64,000 nt of DNA, taken from Pseudomonadota bacterium. GTDB lineage: Bacteria; Chloroflexota; UBA6077; JAJPHF01. The first letter of the stretch is position 1; the number at the start of each line of letters is the position of its first letter. The notes beneath the pieces were generated by a model, which was given only the letters and a program-made list of their open reading frames with translations, was not told the DNA's origin and ran no database searches. Shown one piece after another: positions 30,084 to 37,922 of this stretch. The stretch lies in contig JAJPHF010000077.1 in NCBI GenBank assembly GCA_021325365.1, positions 1 to 64,000 on the forward strand, in the 5' to 3' direction. The position numbers were made by a program, and so were the translations under genes.

Positions 30084-31061
30084 TCAGAGCTTCAGTAGCA
30101 CCCGCGCATTCTCGCGCGCGATGCGGTCCTTCACGGCCTGGGGCGCGTCGAGCGCGGCTAGCCGCTCCTTGGCAAAACGAATACCGACGGTGGGCGGGTT
30201 GTACGGGAAGTCCGAGCCAAAGACGATCCGGTCGGGCCCCACGGTCTTCAGCGCGCACTCGATGGCCGGGGTGTCCATCGAGTGGATGTCCACATAGTAG
30301 CGCCCAAAGTAGTCGCTGGCCCGCCGCATGACGCCGAGCGCGTTGGCGCCCTCCGGCCCGAGGACCGTGCGGTACATCTCGTAGTTGGTGTCGAGCCGCC
30401 CGGCCAGCATGGGCATGAAGCCGCCCAGGTGGCAGAAGCAGATGCGGAGCTGGCGGAACTCGTCGAAGACGCCGCGCATGATCATGCGCGCAATCGACAG
30501 CGTCGTGTCGAGCGGCGAGCCTAGCTCGGCGGCGATCCAGTCGGCCTCCATGTTGGCCTGGAGTGCCGACCAGCCCTTCGGCCCCGTGGGGTGGACCATC
30601 ACGGGCACGCCCAGCTCCTCGGCACGGCGGTAGATCGGCCAGAACGTGGGCGAATCGAGAAACACGCCATCGTAGTTCGTGACCATGTGGACGGCCCGCA
30701 TGCCGAGCTGGCCGACCGCGCGGTCGAGCTCCGGGATGGCCGCCGCGCCGGCCGCGGAGTCGACCGCCGCGGCGCCCAGGAAGCGGTCGGGGAACTGACG
30801 AATGGCGGCGGCCATCGCGTCGTTGGCGAGCCGGACGCCGTCCGCCCGCGACATGCCGGCCGCGGCGATAGCCGGCTCCAGCAGCATCGAGTAGGTGAGC
30901 AGGGCGCGGTCGATCTCCTCGGCGTCGAGGATCCGCAGCTGCTCGTCGAGGCGGTCGAGCGGGTGCGCGAGGAACGGTCCCATCGGCGTACCCGCCTTAG
31001 CGGCACGCAGCGCTTCCAATAGGGGTGTCGGCAGGTAGTGCGTGTGGCAATCGACGATCAT
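30084..31061 (-). CDS. Amidohydrolase family protein (ACMSD-like)
   Basis: The product is 325 aa from the ATG at 31061 with AAGGA upstream. Metal-site motifs of PF04909 are intact: His6 and His8 in VDCHTHYLP, His157 in VMVHPTG, His211 in CHLGGFMP and Asp284 in VFGSDFPYNPP. It most resembles the ACMSD/OMA-hydratase/decarboxylase branch, soluble Zn TIM-barrel enzymes acting on aromatic-derived acids. A binding-protein gene starts divergently 185 bases away, and a TTGACG-17-GACAAT promoter is visible between them. The substrate is unknown. Confidence 0.87.
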   Translation of the reverse strand: MIVDCHTHYLPTPLLEALRAAKAGTPMGPFLAHPLDRLDEQLRILDAEEIDRALLTYSMLLEPAIAAAGMSRADGVRLANDAMAAAIRQFPDRFLGAAAVDSAAGAAAIPELDRAVGQLGMRAVHMVTNYDGVFLDSPTFWPIYRRAEELGVPVMVHPTGPKGWSALQANMEADWIAAELGSPLDTTLSIARMIMRGVFDEFRQLRICFCHLGGFMPMLAGRLDTNYEMYRTVLGPEGANALGVMRRASDYFGRYYVDIHSMDTPAIECALKTVGPDRIVFGSDFPYNPPTVGIRFAKERLAALDAPQAVKDRIARENARVLLKL

Positions 31062-31118
31062 CCGGTGGTCCTTCCCGGCGGGGCAGATCGGCGCCCGAGC
31101 GCGGTCCCGCCGAGCCTT

Positions 31119-31147
31119 ATTGTCCAATGCCCGCGCCGCCGCGTCAA
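31119..31147 (-). promoter_or_regulatory. Sigma-70-like promoter of the amidohydrolase at 30084
   Basis: On the minus strand TTGACG (31142-31147), a 17-base spacer and GACAAT (31119-31124). It lies 58 bases before the ATG at 31061, with exact ideal spacing. Confidence 0.6.
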
Positions 31148-31176
31148 CGCGCCGGGCGGCCGGGCCGGGGCCTGGA

Positions 31177-31182
31177 TATAAT
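31177..31182 (+). promoter_or_regulatory. Candidate -10 box (TATAAT)
   Basis: CCTGGATATAATGGCG lies 65 bases before the binding-protein ATG at 31247. The hexamer is a perfect consensus; no -35 is visible 16-18 bases upstream. Confidence 0.45.
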
Positions 31183-31246
31183 GGCGTAACGTCCCGGCGC
31201 GGCACACGCCTGCCCGGCGGCGACGCCGTTACACGGGGGGATCGCC

Positions 31247-32314
31247 ATGCGACTTGCCCTGCTCGGTATCGTGGCCCTGGTCCTGGCGGGCTGCGGGCCG
31301 TCGGGCGCCGCGCCGCCGCGGGCCGATGCGCCGTCGGCGCCCACGGTCGGCGCGGCCCAAGCGCCGACCGCCGCGCCCACCGCGCCGCCATCGCTGGAGC
31401 ACGTGCGGGTGGCCTACGCGACTCCCTCGGGCGGCTTCGCCGCGCCGTGGATGGCGAAGGAGGCGGGCCTCTTCGAGAAGTACGGGCTGGACGCCGAGAT
31501 CACCTACATCGCCAGCGGACCCACGATGATTCAGTCGCTGCTCTCCGGCGAGATTCGGTTCGGCGAGCTAGCGGCGCCCGCGTCGATGAGCGCGTACGTG
31601 CAGGGCGGCGAGGTCGTCTGGATCACGAGCGCCGTGAACCGGCCCGTGCTGTTCGTCCTCGCGCGGCCAGAGATACAGCGGCTGGACGACCTGCGGGGCA
31701 AGACGGCAGGCGTCACGCGGCTAGGCACGTTGACGGACACGTTCATGCGGCTGGCGCTGCGGAAGGCCGGCCTGGAGCCCGACCAGGACGTGCAGGTGCT
31801 CCAAACCGGCGGGGTGCCCGAGACGATCGCGGGGCTGGTCGCCGGCCGGGTCAGCGCCGCCATCTCCGGCCCGCCCAACCACCTGGAAGCGCTCAAGGCC
31901 GGCATGCACATCCTCGTCGATCTAGCCGACCTGGGCATCCCCTGGCCGTTTGGCGGGACGGTGAGCACCAAGAGCTACGTCGCCAGCAATCCGGATACAG
32001 TCCGCAAGTACCTGAAAGCCTACGTCGAGGCCGTCCACTTGCTGCGGACGGACCGCGAGCGCGGCACCAGCGTGATCGCCAAGTACACGAATCTCGACGA
32101 CCGCGACGTGGCCGAGCAAACGTGGGAGATCTTCAGCAAGCGCTACGACATGCCGCCCTACCCGACGCGCGAGGCGATGGAGACGGTCGTCCAGTACGCG
32201 CTCGTGGACACCGACCCGAAGGCGAAGGACATCCCGCCGCAGGACTTCTACGACGACCACCTGCTGCGCGAGCTAGAGCAGAGCGGGTTCGTGCGGCAGG
32301 TGGCGGGCAGCTAG
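31247..32314 (+). CDS. ABC-type substrate-binding lipoprotein (NMT1/SsuA-like)
   Basis: The product is 355 aa from the ATG at 31247 (GGGGGG upstream). The lipobox LAGC gives Cys16, then a 30-residue Ala/Pro linker. Core motifs: VRVAYATPSGGFAAPWMAKEAGLFEKYGLDAEI, GEIRFGELAAPASMSAYVQGGEVVWI, LRGKTAGVTRLGTLTDTFMRLAL and VAGRVSAAISGPPN. It is a separate branch from the pair at 21319/22513, closer to thiamine-pyrimidine or aromatic-acid binders. The divergent neighbour is an amidohydrolase; no transporter membrane subunits are present. Confidence 0.88.
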   Translation: MRLALLGIVALVLAGCGPSGAAPPRADAPSAPTVGAAQAPTAAPTAPPSLEHVRVAYATPSGGFAAPWMAKEAGLFEKYGLDAEITYIASGPTMIQSLLSGEIRFGELAAPASMSAYVQGGEVVWITSAVNRPVLFVLARPEIQRLDDLRGKTAGVTRLGTLTDTFMRLALRKAGLEPDQDVQVLQTGGVPETIAGLVAGRVSAAISGPPNHLEALKAGMHILVDLADLGIPWPFGGTVSTKSYVASNPDTVRKYLKAYVEAVHLLRTDRERGTSVIAKYTNLDDRDVAEQTWEIFSKRYDMPPYPTREAMETVVQYALVDTDPKAKDIPPQDFYDDHLLRELEQSGFVRQVAGS

Positions 32315-32345
32315 CCGGCGCGGCGGCGCCGGGCCGGCGGTCCTC

Positions 32346-32351
32346 TATAAT
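32346..32351 (+). promoter_or_regulatory. TATAAT box 6 bases before the hisA GTG (candidate leaderless start)
   Basis: CTCTATAATCACTGCGTG: a consensus -10 hexamer, six bases, then the GTG start of hisA. No ribosome binding site is seen. Transcription would start at the GTG, so the operon may be translated from a leaderless mRNA. Confidence 0.5.
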
Positions 32352-32357
32352 CACTGC

Positions 32358-33095
32358 GTGACTCGACACTTCGAGGTAATTCCCGCCATCGACCTGCGCG
32401 GCGGCCGGCCCGTGCGCCTGTACCAGGCCGACTACGCGCGCGAGACGGTCTACGGCGACGATCCGGTGGCCGTGGCGCGGGCGTGGGCGGACGGCGGCGC
32501 GCCGCGCCTGCACGTCGTGGACCTGGATGGTGCCCGCGCGGGCGCGCCGGCACACCTGGCCACGCTTGCCGCCATCGCGGCGGCCGTGGCGATCCCCGTG
32601 GAGTTCGGCGGCGGCCTGCGCACGCGCGCCGCCGCGGAGGCGGCACTCGCGGCGGGGGCCGAGCGCGTGATCGTGGGCACGGCGGCCATCGAGAACCCCG
32701 CGCTGGCGCGGGAGCTGGCGGCCGCGCTGGGGCCGCGCCTGGTGCTGGGCGTGGACGCGCGCGACGGGCTGGTGGCGACGCGCGGCTGGCTGAGCGGGTC
32801 CAGCGTGGCGGCGACCACGCTGGTGGCGCAGGTGGCCGATTGGGGCGTGCAGCGCGTCATCTTCACGGATATCGGGCGGGACGGCACGCTCACGGAGCCG
32901 AACTACGCCAGCCTGGCGGCGGTGGTTGCGGCGGCCCGAGTGCCCGTCATCGCCTCCGGCGGCGTGGCCCACGTCGAGCACCTGCGGCGGCTCCGGGCGC
33001 TCGGCGCCGAGGGCGCCATCGTCGGCAAAGCGCTCTACGACGGCGCGGTGCGCCTGGACGAGGCGCTGGCGGCCGTACGGTGTGCTGAGTGCTGA
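32358..33095 (+). CDS. hisA: Phosphoribosyl isomerase HisA
   Basis: The product is 245 aa from a GTG at 32358. HisA motifs are intact: [19 protein letters not shown] with catalytic Asp12, HVVDLDGAR near residue 53, [11 protein letters not shown] near residue 80, VLGVDARDG with the second catalytic Asp133, [10 protein letters not shown] and [13 protein letters not shown]. It isomerises ProFAR to PRFAR in histidine synthesis. It opens the hisA-hisF-hisIE operon. The last five residues (VRCAEC) come from heptameric CTGAGTG microrepeats and are not conserved. Confidence 0.95.
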   Translation: MTRHFEVIPAIDLRGGRPVRLYQADYARETVYGDDPVAVARAWADGGAPRLHVVDLDGARAGAPAHLATLAAIAAAVAIPVEFGGGLRTRAAAEAALAAGAERVIVGTAAIENPALARELAAALGPRLVLGVDARDGLVATRGWLSGSSVAATTLVAQVADWGVQRVIFTDIGRDGTLTEPNYASLAAVVAAARVPVIASGGVAHVEHLRRLRALGAEGAIVGKALYDGAVRLDEALAAVRCAEC

Positions 33096-33097
33096 AC
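33084..33097. repeat. Heptameric microrepeat at the hisA end
   Basis: GCTGAGT followed by GCTGAAC, a 7-base period, overlaps the hisA stop codon and supplies its last codons. Confidence 0.45.
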
Positions 33098-33142
33098 GGC
33101 GACGCGCGGCTCGGCAGTGACCGCCCGGCCCTGTGAGACACT

Positions 33143-33904
33143 ATGCTGACCAAGCGGATCATCCCCTGCCTGGACGTGACGGCCGGCCGCGTGGTGAAGG
33201 GCGTCAGCTTCGTGAACCTGCGCGATGCGGGCGACCCCGTCGAGATGGCCGCGCTGTACAACGCCGAGGGCGCCGACGAGCTGGTGTTCCTGGACATCAC
33301 CGCGTCGAGCGACGCGCGCGAGACGATGGTGGACGTGGTGGAGCGGACGGCCGAGCGCGTCTTCATCCCGCTCACGGTCGGGGGCGGCATTCGCTCCGTC
33401 GAGGACATGCGCCGGATGCTGCGGGCGGGCGCCGACAAGACGGGCGTGAACTCGGCCGCCGTGGCCGATCCGAGCCTCGTCGCGCGGGGCGCCGATGCCT
33501 TCGGCAGCCAGTGTATCGTCGTCGCCATCGACGCGAAGCGGCGCGCGGCGGGCGACGGCTGGGAGGTGTACACCCACGGCGGGCGACGACCGACCGGCAT
33601 CGACGCCGTGGAGTGGGCCGTGCGCGTGACGGAGCTAGGGGCGGGGGAGATCCTGCTGACGAGCATGGACGCGGACGGCACGCAGGATGGCTACGACCTA
33701 GCGCTGACGTCGGCGATCTCGGCGGCGGTCCCCGTGCCGGTCATCGCCTCGGGCGGCGCGGGGCGGCCAGAGCACCTGCTCGCGGCCGTGACCACCGGCC
33801 GGGCGGACGCGGTGCTGGCCGCGTCGATCTTCCACTACAGCACCTACCGCATCGCCGACGTGAAGCGTTTTCTTGCCGAGCAGGGCGTGCCGGTTCGGCA
33901 GTAA
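33143..33904 (+). CDS. hisF: Imidazole glycerol phosphate synthase cyclase subunit HisF
   Basis: The product is 253 aa from the ATG at 33143. The key residues are at the expected places: Asp11 in [14 protein letters not shown] and Asp130 in VVAIDAKR, with phosphate loops [12 protein letters not shown] near residue 78 and [13 protein letters not shown] near residue 210. It forms the cyclase half of IGP synthase; the glutaminase partner HisH is not in this window. It lies 47 bases after hisA and 16 bases before hisIE. Confidence 0.96.
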   Translation: MLTKRIIPCLDVTAGRVVKGVSFVNLRDAGDPVEMAALYNAEGADELVFLDITASSDARETMVDVVERTAERVFIPLTVGGGIRSVEDMRRMLRAGADKTGVNSAAVADPSLVARGADAFGSQCIVVAIDAKRRAAGDGWEVYTHGGRRPTGIDAVEWAVRVTELGAGEILLTSMDADGTQDGYDLALTSAISAAVPVPVIASGGAGRPEHLLAAVTTGRADAVLAASIFHYSTYRIADVKRFLAEQGVPVRQ

Positions 33905-33920
33905 GGCCCCGGGAGCGCAG

Positions 33921-34598
33921 ATGCTGAAATACGACGCGAATGGACTGATTCCGGCCGTGGTGCAGGACGCGACGACGCGCGAGGTGCTGATGGTCGGGTA
34001 CATGAATCGCGAGTCGGTGCAGCGCACGGTGGAAACCGGCCAGGCGTGGTTTTGGAGCCGCTCGCGCCGCGAACTGTGGCACAAAGGCGCCACGTCGGGC
34101 CACTACCTGAACGTGCGGGCCATCCGCGTCGACTGCGACGGCGACACGCTGCTCGTGGAGGCGGAGCCGGCCGGGCCGACCTGCCACACGGGCGCGGTGA
34201 GCTGCTTCTTCAACGAGCTGGAGGCGGCGGACGTGCGCCCGACGCCGGCGGCGGAGCCAGCCACGGCCGCGCTGGCCGCTGCCGAGGCTCCGGACCCCGG
34301 ACCGGCGGCGCCGCTCGACGGCCGTGCCGTAGAGACGCTCTTCGCGGTGATCCAGGAGCGGCAGCGCCTGCGGCCCGAGGGCTCGTACGTGGCGAAGCTG
34401 CTCGACGCCGGAGTCGACCGCATCGCGAAGAAGATCGGTGAGGAGGCCACCGAGGTCGTGATCGCGGCCAAGAACGGCGACCACGGCGAGATCACCTGGG
34501 AGGTAGCCGATCTCTGGTTCCACTCGCTGGTGCTGCTGGCCGCCAGCGGCCTGACGCCCGCGGCCATCTGGGAAGAGCTGGATCGCCGGCGGAGGTAG
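33921..34598 (+). CDS. hisIE: Bifunctional phosphoribosyl-AMP cyclohydrolase/phosphoribosyl-ATP pyrophosphatase
   Basis: The product is 225 aa from the ATG at 33921 (GGGAG upstream); an ATG further up has no ribosome binding site. The HisI domain (residues 1-105) shows [38 protein letters not shown] and the metal-binding C-D-D and HTGAVSCFF cysteines. After a 30-residue Ala/Pro linker the HisE domain (residues 135-225) shows [25 protein letters not shown] and [15 protein letters not shown]. It performs steps 2 and 3 of histidine synthesis. Confidence 0.95.
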   Translation: MLKYDANGLIPAVVQDATTREVLMVGYMNRESVQRTVETGQAWFWSRSRRELWHKGATSGHYLNVRAIRVDCDGDTLLVEAEPAGPTCHTGAVSCFFNELEAADVRPTPAAEPATAALAAAEAPDPGPAAPLDGRAVETLFAVIQERQRLRPEGSYVAKLLDAGVDRIAKKIGEEATEVVIAAKNGDHGEITWEVADLWFHSLVLLAASGLTPAAIWEELDRRRR

Positions 34599-34602
34599 TG
34601 GG

Positions 34603-34748
34603 CCTAACCCCCCTGGCCCCCCGTCCCTTCGAAGGAAGGGGGGCGCCGGTTACGCGAACCGCCGGCGCTCCCCCTTCCCACATTGGGAGGGGGCCGGGGG
34701 GGCCGGTCCTCGCCCTTCCCGCGTTGGGAGGGGGCCGGGGGCAGGTCG
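34603..34748. repeat. GC-rich intergenic repeat R1, copy 3
   Basis: CCTAACCCCCCTGGCCCCCC, then GTCCCTTCGAAGGAAGGGGGG, and twice a CCCTTCCC...TTGGGAGGGGGCCGGGGG block. It fills the space between hisIE and the convergent secreted-protein gene. It is the longest of the three R1 copies. Confidence 0.6.
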
Positions 34749-34751
34749 GGC

Positions 34752-35297
34752 TTAGCTCTCGGCCGGGACGACGGTGAGCAGCGAGGTCATGTTGTTGAAG
34801 GGCTCGAAGTGGCCCGTGCGGGCGCCGTCGGCCGCGTCGATGGTGTAGTGGACGATGCCCATCGGCGTGTCCGGACGGATCGCCCAGACGGCGGTCCAGT
34901 ACTCGTCCATCGCGGGCGCAACGTCCGGCGGCGGGTGCGCGCCGTACATCATGTTGAGCGTGGTGCCGTCCTCGAGGCGCACGGCTACCTGCGCGTTGGG
35001 CACGAGCTGCCCGGTCTGGGCATCGTAGACCTTGGCGCGGAAGACCACGCGGTCGCCGGGATGGAAGCGACTCTGCAGGACGCACGGGCCGGGCGCACCG
35101 ATGACCAGGTCGGACTGGATCAGCAGGCCGCCGCCGGGGACGGCCGCCACGGGGACCGGCGGCGTGGCGGCCGGCGTCGCCGGCGTGTTGGGCGCGGCCG
35201 CCGGGCTGCCCGCGGCGCCCTGGGCCGCGGGTGCCGCCGCGGCCACGCCGGGCAGGCTGGCCACGAGCAACGCCGCTAGAGCGAGAATTGCGCGCAT
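34752..35297 (-). CDS. Secreted beta-sandwich-like protein
   Basis: The product is 181 aa from the ATG at 35297 (GGAGGGG upstream). A signal peptide (residues 1-22, ending AAAA) precedes an Ala/Pro/Thr linker (to about residue 55). The domain begins FHPGDRVVFRAKVYDAQTGQ and continues PNAQVAVRLEDGTTLNMMYG and EYWTAVWAIRPDTPMGIVHYTIDAADGA, an Ig-like strand pattern seen in FixH- or YtkA-like secreted modules. It is transcribed 101 bases behind the larger Ig-like protein at 35399. Function unknown. Confidence 0.65.
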   Translation of the reverse strand: MRAILALAALLVASLPGVAAAAPAAQGAAGSPAAAPNTPATPAATPPVPVAAVPGGGLLIQSDLVIGAPGPCVLQSRFHPGDRVVFRAKVYDAQTGQLVPNAQVAVRLEDGTTLNMMYGAHPPPDVAPAMDEYWTAVWAIRPDTPMGIVHYTIDAADGARTGHFEPFNNMTSLLTVVPAES

Positions 35298-35346
35298 ATC
35301 CCCTCCTTCAGTTGCAGCTTGCGTTAGCGAAGCACTTGGCCAGGCA

Positions 35347-35383
35347 TGGTGTGGATGTTGGGCGAAGCCACACGTCCACACCA
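35347..35383 (-). terminator. Stem-loop repeat R2, copy B
   Basis: TGGTGTGGA pairs perfectly with TCCACACCA; the loop holds GGC-GAA-GCC. It begins 15 bases downstream of the TAA of the gene at 35399 and is flanked by the same CCAGG and CCTGG arms as copy A at 2861-2893. The conserved stretch runs from the stop codon (TAAGC) through the hairpin. Confidence 0.6.
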
Positions 35384-35398
35384 ACCTGGGACGACAGC

Positions 35399-36871
35399 TT
35401 AGTCGTCGACCACCTCGATCGTCACGCGCACGGCTGGCAAGCGATTGCCGGGATGGTCGTCGAGGTAGGTGAGCTGGGGTAGCCGATAAAGCTGCTGCGG
35501 CATGTCGGGCGGGCCTTTGAACAGGCCGGGATAGAAATCGATGGTGTGGACTCCCGGCGCGCCGGTGGCGGTGAGAGTGACCAGCACGTCGCCCTGGCTA
35601 GTGAAGCCGCAGGCGTAGCCGAGGTAAGCGTTGTCGTAGGTCAGGTTGAGGATGTTGTCGTACTCGGTCCAACCAACCCCCTTAAGCTGGATCGCGAAGG
35701 TCTCGCCGCGCCCGACGACCGACGGCGTGACGCTCACCAGGCTCGTTTCCACGGCGAATGCCGCGCTCGCCAGCTCGCGTCCGTCGGCGGCCAGCACGCG
35801 GATCGGGTGCGCGCCGCCGAGGTCGTCGGGCACCGTGAAGGCGTAGCGCAGCGTGCCGTCGCGGTCCACGTGCGCCGCGCCCAGCGTCAGCTGGTCCGGC
35901 TTGAAGCCGGCCGCCTCGACCCGATTGCCCAGCTGCCGCTCCCACACAATGCTGACGTCGCTGTCCGGCGGCAGCCCGCGGGCCGTGACGGTGGCCTCAG
36001 TCAAGATCGGCCCCTGAGCCGGCGTCACGCTGGCTCCGCTCTCGCCATGCAGCGCCGTCAACGCGAACTGCCGTTGATCGGGGTACGGCTCCACGTAGCT
36101 AGCCAGCTCGGGCTGGTCGTCGGTCGTCACGAAGGTCCACTCGGGGCGCGGCAGATACCAGGTCGGCGCCTGCTGGTGGTTGATGTACGCTTGCCCCTGC
36201 CAGCCCGACCACAGCTTCAGGTAGTGCGGGCCGACCGGGCCAGCCGCCCGCAGCCGCGCGACGGCCGTGCCGCGCGTATCCACGGCCGACACCCAGCCTA
36301 CCTCGTGGTTGTCCCAGGTGAGCACCCAGGTGCTCTCCATCGTCTGCCAGCCGAGCCCGCGCGCGGTGATCGCGATCGGCGAGCCGATCGCGCCCGCGGT
36401 GGCCGAGATCTCGAAGCTCTGCACGACCTCCGTGGCCCCGCGCGCCACGGGCACGCCGTCAACGCTGGCCACGATCTCGTGCACGCCGCCGTAATCCTCG
36501 GGCACCGTCAGCGTGATGTCCAGGCGGCCGCTCGCATCGGTGCGCGCCTCGCCCCAGGGGCGCGACGCCGCTTGAAAGCGCTTGCCGAGGAACTTGTAGT
36601 AGTCGGCGATCTGCCAGCCGCCGTCCACCGTCTGCCAGGTGAGCGCTACAGTCGTGTCGGGGGGCAGCCCATCCGCCGCCAGGGACACGGTCTGGAGCAC
36701 CTCGGTCTTGGCGGGCGACACTTCGAGGCGGCCGAGCGGTGCAGGCGGCATCTGGGACGCTTGGGCGTCGGGCGCGTGGGCGGTAGGGAGCGCGAGGGGG
36801 TGCGCGCAGGCCGCCTGGGCTAACAGCACGGCAGCGCCACAGGCCAGCCAGCGCCAGGGCACAGACTGCAT
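35399..36871 (-). CDS. Exported protein with repeated Ig-like (IPT/TIG-type) domains
   Basis: The product is 490 aa from the ATG at 36871 (GGAGG upstream). A signal with possible lipobox (AQAAC, Cys22) starts the chain. At least four related beta-domains follow, recognisable by recurring phrases: LEVSPAKTEVLQTVSLAADGLPPDT, ISATAGAIGSPIAITARGLGW, VTPAQGPILTEATVTARGLPPDS and VSVTPSVVGRGETFAIQLKGVGW. Each begins with a V.P..... G......L.G..W pattern. Such arrays occur in surface adhesin-like proteins. A very good promoter lies at 36994-37022. Confidence 0.72.
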   Translation of the reverse strand: MQSVPWRWLACGAAVLLAQAACAHPLALPTAHAPDAQASQMPPAPLGRLEVSPAKTEVLQTVSLAADGLPPDTTVALTWQTVDGGWQIADYYKFLGKRFQAASRPWGEARTDASGRLDITLTVPEDYGGVHEIVASVDGVPVARGATEVVQSFEISATAGAIGSPIAITARGLGWQTMESTWVLTWDNHEVGWVSAVDTRGTAVARLRAAGPVGPHYLKLWSGWQGQAYINHQQAPTWYLPRPEWTFVTTDDQPELASYVEPYPDQRQFALTALHGESGASVTPAQGPILTEATVTARGLPPDSDVSIVWERQLGNRVEAAGFKPDQLTLGAAHVDRDGTLRYAFTVPDDLGGAHPIRVLAADGRELASAAFAVETSLVSVTPSVVGRGETFAIQLKGVGWTEYDNILNLTYDNAYLGYACGFTSQGDVLVTLTATGAPGVHTIDFYPGLFKGPPDMPQQLYRLPQLTYLDDHPGNRLPAVRVTIEVVDD

Positions 36872-36993
36872 ACGAGGCCTCCTAATCGGCGCGCGAAAAC
36901 AGGCTGGGGCCGCGAATCGCCGCTAGCGGCCGGCCGTCACAAAGAGGTCACGAAAATCCGACACCGGGGGCGCTAAGCGGGCGGCACCTTGCG

Positions 36994-37022
36994 AGTGTAC
37001 TGGGCGCGGGTAGCCCTGTCAA
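36994..37022 (-). promoter_or_regulatory. Sigma-70-like promoter of the Ig-like protein gene
   Basis: On the minus strand TTGACA (37017-37022), 17-base spacer, TACACT (36994-36999). The start codon lies about 122 bases downstream. This is the best promoter match in the window. Confidence 0.7.
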
Positions 37023-37208
37023 CCGGTCGCGCCTCGCCGCCGGCCACGGGCTGCCGTCCCCAGGCTGCCCTCGCCTTGGCCAGTAGCGAGCGGCCACCTG
37101 GCCCACAGTCTGCTGTATAGGGAGGAAGCGGGTGTAAGCAGGCGGCGCCAAAAAATCCAGAAAAAAAATCGTACGGCGACCGATAATTCTGTAGACCAGA
37201 TTAAGCTG

Positions 37209-37224
37209 TGTGAAGCGATTCACA
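37209..37224. promoter_or_regulatory. CRP/FNR-type operator palindrome
   Basis: TGTGAAGCGATTCACA is an exact TGTGA-N6-TCACA, extended by G/C to an 18-base inverted repeat (37208-37225). It lies about 25 bases before the TTGACA and 90 bases before the lipoprotein ATG at 37314, a usual site for activation by a cAMP-receptor-type regulator. Confidence 0.6.
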
Positions 37225-37313
37225 CCAGCGCTGTGCGGGACTTGACAGTCGGGGTCGCGGCCGGCCGCGTATTCTGGCACTAGCCACCAGGCAGCGCGGT
37301 TGGAGCGGGAGCC

Positions 37314-37913
37314 ATGCGCGGGCAGACGATTCGGCGATGGGTACGGACGGCGACGGTGAGTACGCTGCCGTTGCTCCTGCTGGGCTGCTCGTTCGCGCAG
37401 CCCTCGGGTGCGATCGCGCAAGAGCACCTGGCGCTGGCTTCGCTCCCCGCGAACATCGCGATAGATGCCGCGGCCTCGGGCTACCAGGCCGGTGGCACCC
37501 TCGGATTTACCCTGCGGGACACTCCGATCCAGGAGCAGCTCTACCGGCGCGACGCCGGGGCCGAGCGCGGCCTGGTTTGGAGCGCTGAGTTCGTGTCGCG
37601 GTGGCCGCTGAACGTGGATCAGCTGGACCGCTGGAGCGCGCAGGCGATCGGCCTGATGGCAGACGACCTGGGCAGCGACGTGCAGCTGGCCGGCTACGAA
37701 CGGCTCGACGCGAGCGACGTGGGCGACGAGCGGGTGGCGTACCGCTATCAGCTCGCGACGACCAGCGGCCAGCCGCTAGGCGACGCCACCATCGTCGTGT
37801 TCTCGCGCGGCGACGACGTGGGCTTGACCGGCTCGGCCGCCATCGGCACGGAGCCGCCCGTCGACGCGACTACGCTGGCCCGCGCGCTCGACGCGTCGGC
37901 CCACCGTGGGTAA
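37314..37913 (+). CDS. Lipoprotein of unknown function with CRP-like site upstream
   Basis: The product is 199 aa from the ATG at 37314 (GGAG upstream). The lipobox LLLLGC gives Cys25. The mature chain has the look of a single alpha/beta domain (FTLRDTPIQEQLYRRDAGAERGLVWSAEFVSRWPL, YERLDASDVGDERVAYRYQLATTSGQPLGDATIVVFSRGDDVGLTG). No family is recognised. The upstream palindrome suggests control by a CRP-like protein. It converges with the decarboxylase homologue, 9 bases between stops. Confidence 0.65.
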   Translation: MRGQTIRRWVRTATVSTLPLLLLGCSFAQPSGAIAQEHLALASLPANIAIDAAASGYQAGGTLGFTLRDTPIQEQLYRRDAGAERGLVWSAEFVSRWPLNVDQLDRWSAQAIGLMADDLGSDVQLAGYERLDASDVGDERVAYRYQLATTSGQPLGDATIVVFSRGDDVGLTGSAAIGTEPPVDATTLARALDASAHRG

Positions 37914-37922
37914 CGATTCCTC

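Larger units (their letters stand above)
36872..37313. other. Regulatory gap, 442 bases, between divergent genes
   Basis: No gene is supported. It holds the minus-strand promoter at 36994-37022, an A-rich stretch at 37150-37175 (runs of six and eight A) that is unusual for this window, the CRP-like palindrome at 37209-37224 and a TTGACA at 37242-37247. From that TTGACA the nearest TATTCT (37270-37275) is 22 bases away, which is too far for an ideal promoter. Confidence 0.55.

Noticed and set aside
37242..37275. TTGACA plus TATTCT as a promoter for the lipoprotein gene at 37314
   Set aside because: The spacer is 22 bases, too long for a normal sigma-70 promoter; only mentioned in the gap entry.
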